Made by a program: the position numbers and the translations under genes. DNA of 64,000 nt from Bacteroidales bacterium (GTDB lineage: Bacteria > Bacteroidota > Bacteroidia > Bacteroidales > UBA12077), in assembly GCA_021108325.1 (NCBI GenBank), contig JAIORB010000080.1:52769-116768 (forward strand), written 5' to 3'. This document shows positions 61,001 through 64,000 of this stretch, piece after piece. Below the pieces are notes generated by a model. That model saw nothing but the letters and a program-made list of their open reading frames with translations. It was not told where the DNA came from and did not search any database. Numbering within the stretch: the first letter of the stretch is position 1; each line of letters begins with the position of its first letter.

Positions 61001-63562
61001 AAAAGCGGTGGTAATGGAGGTTGTATATATAGTCGTGGTTGTAATTTAACAATAAAAAATTGTGAAATAGCAAATAACCAAGCATATTATCGTGGAGGTG
61101 CAATTTATTCATATTATGGGAATTTTATTGCTGAAAACAGTACATTTTCAAATAATTCAATTACAGTTACATCTACTTCTTCAGATTATGGTGGTGGAGC
61201 AATACGTATGCTAACTTATAGTGAATCTGATAGTGCATCTATAAGTAATTGTACTTTTAGTGATAATAATGCCGGTGTTACATACGGAGGTGCATTGTGG
61301 TCATACCATTATCTGAAAATTGTTAATTCTACTTTTGCAAATAATACAGCATATAATGGAGGCGGAATATATCGTAATAATATAACTATTGATATGGTAA
61401 ATGTACTGGTAGCAAATAATATAGCTACAAATAGTGGTAACGATATTTACGGAAGTTTAAATGCCGATTATTGTTTAATAGAAGATATAACAGGTGCTAC
61501 TATTAACGGTGCAAATAATGTTACAGGACTTGATCCTGAACTTTCGGCTTTAGCCGATAATGGTGGTAGCACAGAAACTTGTGCCATTTCTGCAACAAGT
61601 CTGGCTAAAGATGCAGGAACAAATACCAATACTCCTGAACTTGACCAAAGAGGAGTTGCTATATTTAATAGTACGAAAGATATTGGAGCTTATGAGTATA
61701 ATTCTGAACCTTTAATTATAGTTTCTGATACAATTCTCGAATTTGGAAATGTAGCCGTAAATGATAGTGCAGAACTAAGTTATACTTTATCAGCAATTAA
61801 CTTAACTAATAATTTAGTAGTTACAGCACCTGCAGGATTTGAAATTTCAGGATATTCAGGCTCAGCCTTTGTAGATGCTTCGCCAATAACCATTGTTCCT
61901 GTTACTGGTTCAATTAGCGATACGGTAATTTATGTGAAATGTGCTCCGGTAACTAATGGCACATTGGACGATATTATTACAAATGTAAGTACCGATGCTG
62001 AGACGGTGAACATAACATTAAATGCTAATGGATGTTATAAACCAACAGGCGGGAATGGTTCAGTAACGTCAGTTGAGAATATAGATAGATCTTATGCTCC
62101 GGGAGATTTTGTTTTTGATGATCAGGATGGAGATGATTTTGCCGGCATCAAAATTGTTACAAAAGAAACTGATGGAGACCTTGAATACGATGGAATAAAT
62201 GTTGCCGATGGAACTGTTTGTGCTGATGTTTCGAAACTTACATTTAGGTCTTATGAAAATGAATATGGTTTAGCTTATGCTACATTTACTTTTAAGGTTA
62301 AGGATAATACAGGTTTATATAGCGAAGCTGATTATACTATGACCATTGATGTAAATGATATTCCTGTTGGAGCAAATGATGCTGTTTCAACTAACGAAGA
62401 TGTTAATTTAACTTTTGCTGCAGATGACTTTACATTTACAAATACAGTTGGAGCTTTTGACGGAATTAGCATTGTGTCTGTAGAAACAGCTGGCGACATG
62501 GAATATAACGGTACAGATGTTACTGCAATGGATTGCCCGGATGTAACTTTATTGGTATTTAAACCAATAGTCAATGAAAATGGTAATGCTTATGCCACTT
62601 TCGGATTTAAAGTTAAAGATGATTTGGGTGAATATAGTACAGATACTTATACCATGACGATAAACGTAACAGCAGTTAATGATGCACCCGAAGGAGCGAA
62701 CGATGCTGTTACAACAAATGAAGACGAAAACAAAACATTTGCTGCTGGTGATTTTACTTACAGTGATATAGAAGGAGATGCTTTTGCCGGAATAAACATT
62801 GTTTCGATTGAAACAGCCGGTGACATGGAATATAATGGTACAGATGTAACAGCCGGTATAGATTGTCCTGATGTAACTCTATTGGTATTCAATCCTGAAG
62901 AAAACGAAAACGGTGATGCTTATGCCACTTTCGAATTTAAAGTAAAAGATGATTTGGGTGAATATAGTACAGATACTTATATCATGACAATAAATGTAAC
63001 TGCTGTTAATGATGCACCAACAGTGGCAAATGAAATACCTCCTGGTGATGCACAAGCCGGAGTTGCATATAGTTACGAAGTGCCTGAAAATACATTTGCA
63101 GATATTGATGCCGGAGATGTTCTTACATATATAGCATCTTTAGGTGATGATAGTAGTTTGCCGGCCTGGTTAAGTTTTAATGTAACTACTCGTGTATTTG
63201 GTGGTACACCAGATGCTGCTGGTAGCCTCACTCTGAAAGTTACAGCAATAGATATGGCATTGGCAAGTGTTTGGGATGAATTTGTATTAACAATTGCCAG
63301 CGGAACAGGTATTGATGATGTACTTGGTAATAATCTATCGATTTATCCAAATCCAACAAATGGTATTATTATTATTTCAATTGAAAACTTAGATTCTGAG
63401 ATGAATTTAGTAATAACTGATATTACAGGTAAAACTATTATTAATAAAATACTTCAGAATACTAATACAGAAATTGATTTATCGAATTATGCAAAAGGAA
63501 TATATTTTATTCAGCTTTATAATAATAATGAAGTAACAACAAGAAAAATTGTTATTGAATAA
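58088..63562 (+). CDS. Giant multidomain T9SS-secreted surface protein
   Basis: An 1824-residue protein. In order: signal peptide (to about residue 24, LQAQ); four tandem units of about 200 residues (starting near 25, 235, 448 and 665), each a NGxY-GxxNxxPxY-YxGC-PxxGW domain plus an NLPAGLTA-type beta domain; a right-handed beta-helix with choice-of-anchor features (about 878-1205, GGAIYS, NCTFSDNN, LADNGGSTETC); a linker Ig-like domain; three cadherin-like repeats (about 1325-1640); an AWLSFN-type putative-Ig domain; and a type IX sorting domain (about 1748-1824, SIYPNPTNG ... GIYFIQL). Probably an adhesin. Confidence 0.9.
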   Translation: MKKFTRFYFLLILFIASTSFNLQAQYAVSGADDTDANGIYYETGTDNGKPLYSNGTYNLNYRGCTMKWIIENPLGFCPEYGTMTDGDVPPNEGWHQGGKYQGTPNDPIMVAKMNSIAYDTDVFIESISDDGSFNDTINILLYSVDNPFTGTNDEDFVASGKVVVSNLPAGLTAVVERKSDSTMIAVFTGSATDHTKNDNVNNLTFAFQNSAFIDGDASEIEYSTKTDLKIMFMEQYLVYGASNTPEVNDTFLLTGLFNDRPIYSNGEYNIHYRGCEWGAQWVLVQPGSCPEYSTAVKGDNIPSTGWYEGGQGSGSSDTIYIYHINSLAYNKDIVSESASDDGSIDDSLTITFVAPANSNTFTGVNDDDFVADGKVVITNLPDGLTVIVTRTSDTSLLVKFSGNATNHNYHNSINNLSIEFQNSAFSGSDASAVENYLKNDIEIQFLQKYEVIEATSTPEVNGTYISSGIFNGKPIYSKGVYRLGYKGCTAKWVIVDGDDDSNVSDNCPLYSTGVDGDTPPYYGWGEGGMGGSTSDTLYVIPHNTIVYSTNSIAETLSNDGTINDTLALTYYYPTGSNAFTGTNGDDFIANGKIIVSNLPAGLTAIATRTSDTSITVKFTGAATSHGFADNINNLTFEFQNSAFSNGDATVVGNYIKSDIDVIFQMKYEVFDATDFPGMNGTYVSSGSFNDKPVFAFGEYRLGYRGCTWGVKWVIVDDDNDVNLSPGYCPMSKTEVDGDLPPLTGWREEPVKVYPHNSLHYSKTTFDESLANDGSIDNSDTLVIRYFFPQGTAVFSGVNNDDFVADGKVAISNLPVGLTAVVTRISDTTLAVVLTGSASSDDVNNLSFAFADNAFDGSDASEVLFSTKDDLNIDFHNEYYIASTGGDFATVTEAVNDFDVKDGDVLILAAETFTEVGIDVEKSLTFRGQGAGKTIVQADLTPGTASDRIFYMYFNSDNVKTIAFENMSLQNGKSGGNGGCIYSRGCNLTIKNCEIANNQAYYRGGAIYSYYGNFIAENSTFSNNSITVTSTSSDYGGGAIRMLTYSESDSASISNCTFSDNNAGVTYGGALWSYHYLKIVNSTFANNTAYNGGGIYRNNITIDMVNVLVANNIATNSGNDIYGSLNADYCLIEDITGATINGANNVTGLDPELSALADNGGSTETCAISATSLAKDAGTNTNTPELDQRGVAIFNSTKDIGAYEYNSEPLIIVSDTILEFGNVAVNDSAELSYTLSAINLTNNLVVTAPAGFEISGYSGSAFVDASPITIVPVTGSISDTVIYVKCAPVTNGTLDDIITNVSTDAETVNITLNANGCYKPTGGNGSVTSVENIDRSYAPGDFVFDDQDGDDFAGIKIVTKETDGDLEYDGINVADGTVCADVSKLTFRSYENEYGLAYATFTFKVKDNTGLYSEADYTMTIDVNDIPVGANDAVSTNEDVNLTFAADDFTFTNTVGAFDGISIVSVETAGDMEYNGTDVTAMDCPDVTLLVFKPIVNENGNAYATFGFKVKDDLGEYSTDTYTMTINVTAVNDAPEGANDAVTTNEDENKTFAAGDFTYSDIEGDAFAGINIVSIETAGDMEYNGTDVTAGIDCPDVTLLVFNPEENENGDAYATFEFKVKDDLGEYSTDTYIMTINVTAVNDAPTVANEIPPGDAQAGVAYSYEVPENTFADIDAGDVLTYIASLGDDSSLPAWLSFNVTTRVFGGTPDAAGSLTLKVTAIDMALASVWDEFVLTIASGTGIDDVLGNNLSIYPNPTNGIIIISIENLDSEMNLVITDITGKTIINKILQNTNTEIDLSNYAKGIYFIQLYNNNEVTTRKIVIE

Positions 63563-63600
63563 AATTATATATCATTTTCGTAATGATTTAATTTAAGATT

Positions 63601-63633
63601 AAATAAAGAGGGATTTATCCCTCTTTATTTATT
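63601..63633 (+). terminator. Rho-independent terminator after the giant surface protein
   Basis: A perfect 13-bp stem: AAATAAAGAGGGA (63601-63613), loop TTTA, TCCCTCTTTATTT (63618-63630). Being symmetrical it could work for both strands. Confidence 0.93.
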
Positions 63634-63642
63634 AAACTACTA

Positions 63643-63828
63643 TTGATTAATCATAGTGGACTATCACTTGGTACCGCAATGGTTTTCTCTTTAACATCAA
63701 CTTCCATTTGTATTACAGCAATCATTATGCTTGTGAAATTTTTAAATAGAAAACTAACAATGATTTTAATTGGAAGTATTATTATACTAACTTTTATTAT
63801 AAGTTATGTTATTAATATTGTATTTTAA
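63643..63828 (+). pseudogene. Possible remnant of a permease C-terminus
   Basis: The frame has no ATG near its beginning (TTG at 63643) and starts right after a terminator. The 61 residues include GLSLGTAMVFSLTSTSICITAI (split: GLSLGTAMVF then SLTSTSICITAI) and a final hydrophobic helix, which resembles the last two membrane segments of DUF318/ArsP-like permeases. With the rest of the protein missing it is most likely a fragment. It could instead be a small membrane protein starting at the internal ATG at about 63679. Confidence 0.35.
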
Positions 63829-64000
63829 TATTTCGATTACACCACCGGTTAACCTTAACAAAGTCTGATAGTTGTCAATAATATTATACATGACATTCTG
63901 ATAATTAAACGCAGTATTAGAGTGAGGTTGCTAAACTTTTTAGCATGGATGAATAAAATATTTTAGTCAAAAAAGGAGATAAATGATTTTATAATTAAAT

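Noticed and set aside
60721..62574. Minus-strand reading frames inside the giant surface protein
   Set aside because: They are antisense shadows of repeat-rich coding DNA.

Overview
The window looks like a chromosomal segment of an anaerobic, fermenting, H2-cycling member of the Bacteroidota (Bacteroidales/Marinilabiliales-like). This rests on the AT-rich sequence, TAnnTTTG-type -7 promoter boxes, the near absence of Shine-Dalgarno sequences, a type IX secretion sorting domain, a TonB-dependent receptor, an S46 dipeptidyl-peptidase and a DUF2520-KdsC-UbiA-Maf gene row. The assignment is by gene content and signals only; there is no rRNA in the window.

Layout. 1-2.6 kb: end of a CCG-domain Fe-S oxidoreductase and an acyl-CoA dehydrogenase. 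2.7-8.8 kb: DUF2520 protein, KdsC, UbiA-type prenyltransferase, Maf, a DPP11-type peptidase and a metallo-beta-lactamase-fold protein. 9.0-12.5 kb and 12.9-17.1 kb: two operons for NAD(H)-linked [FeFe]-hydrogenases. 17.4-29.1 kb: accessory region with a MITE-like element, a BASS transporter, two unknown genes, a three-gene DEDDh exonuclease / OLD nuclease / UvrD helicase set (Gabija-like defence), YhcH, a POT transporter, a cold-shock protein and a flavoprotein. 29.1-29.6 kb: a 21-bp minisatellite. 29.6-43.0 kb: butyrate kinase, a minus-strand H2-sensor operon (mini-ferredoxin, group C-type [FeFe]-hydrogenase with PAS domain, SpoIIE-type phosphatase), and a divergent operon with a third hydrogenase, a second sensory hydrogenase fused to a histidine kinase, a response regulator, a receiver-kinase hybrid and Rex. 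43-47.3 kb: RibF and a NitT/TauT-type ABC transporter with an embedded response regulator. 47.4-54.5 kb: an outer-membrane protein, then a TM1266-like regulator, TonB receptor, HydG and two ACT-like paralogues. 54.6-64 kb: MacB/FtsX permease, repeat-rich intergenic DNA, and a small and a giant secreted protein sharing a repeated domain.

How it works together (inference). Seven copies of the palindrome TGTTA-N6-TAACA, in tandem pairs with a constant 17-bp offset, lie upstream of all three hydrogenase operons, and one copy sits on the promoter of the HydG operon. This is the geometry of Rex operators, and a rex gene is inside the locus. The simplest model is that high NADH releases Rex, inducing three NADH-linked hydrogenases and a maturase together, while two hydrogenase-derived sensors (one wired to a His kinase, one to a PP2C-type phosphatase) report H2 or redox state. 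The three enzymes differ in architecture: the first lacks the ferredoxin domain of its flavin subunit and has an altered H-cluster motif; the second and third have bifurcating-type flavin subunits but thioredoxin-like domains that have lost their cluster cysteines.
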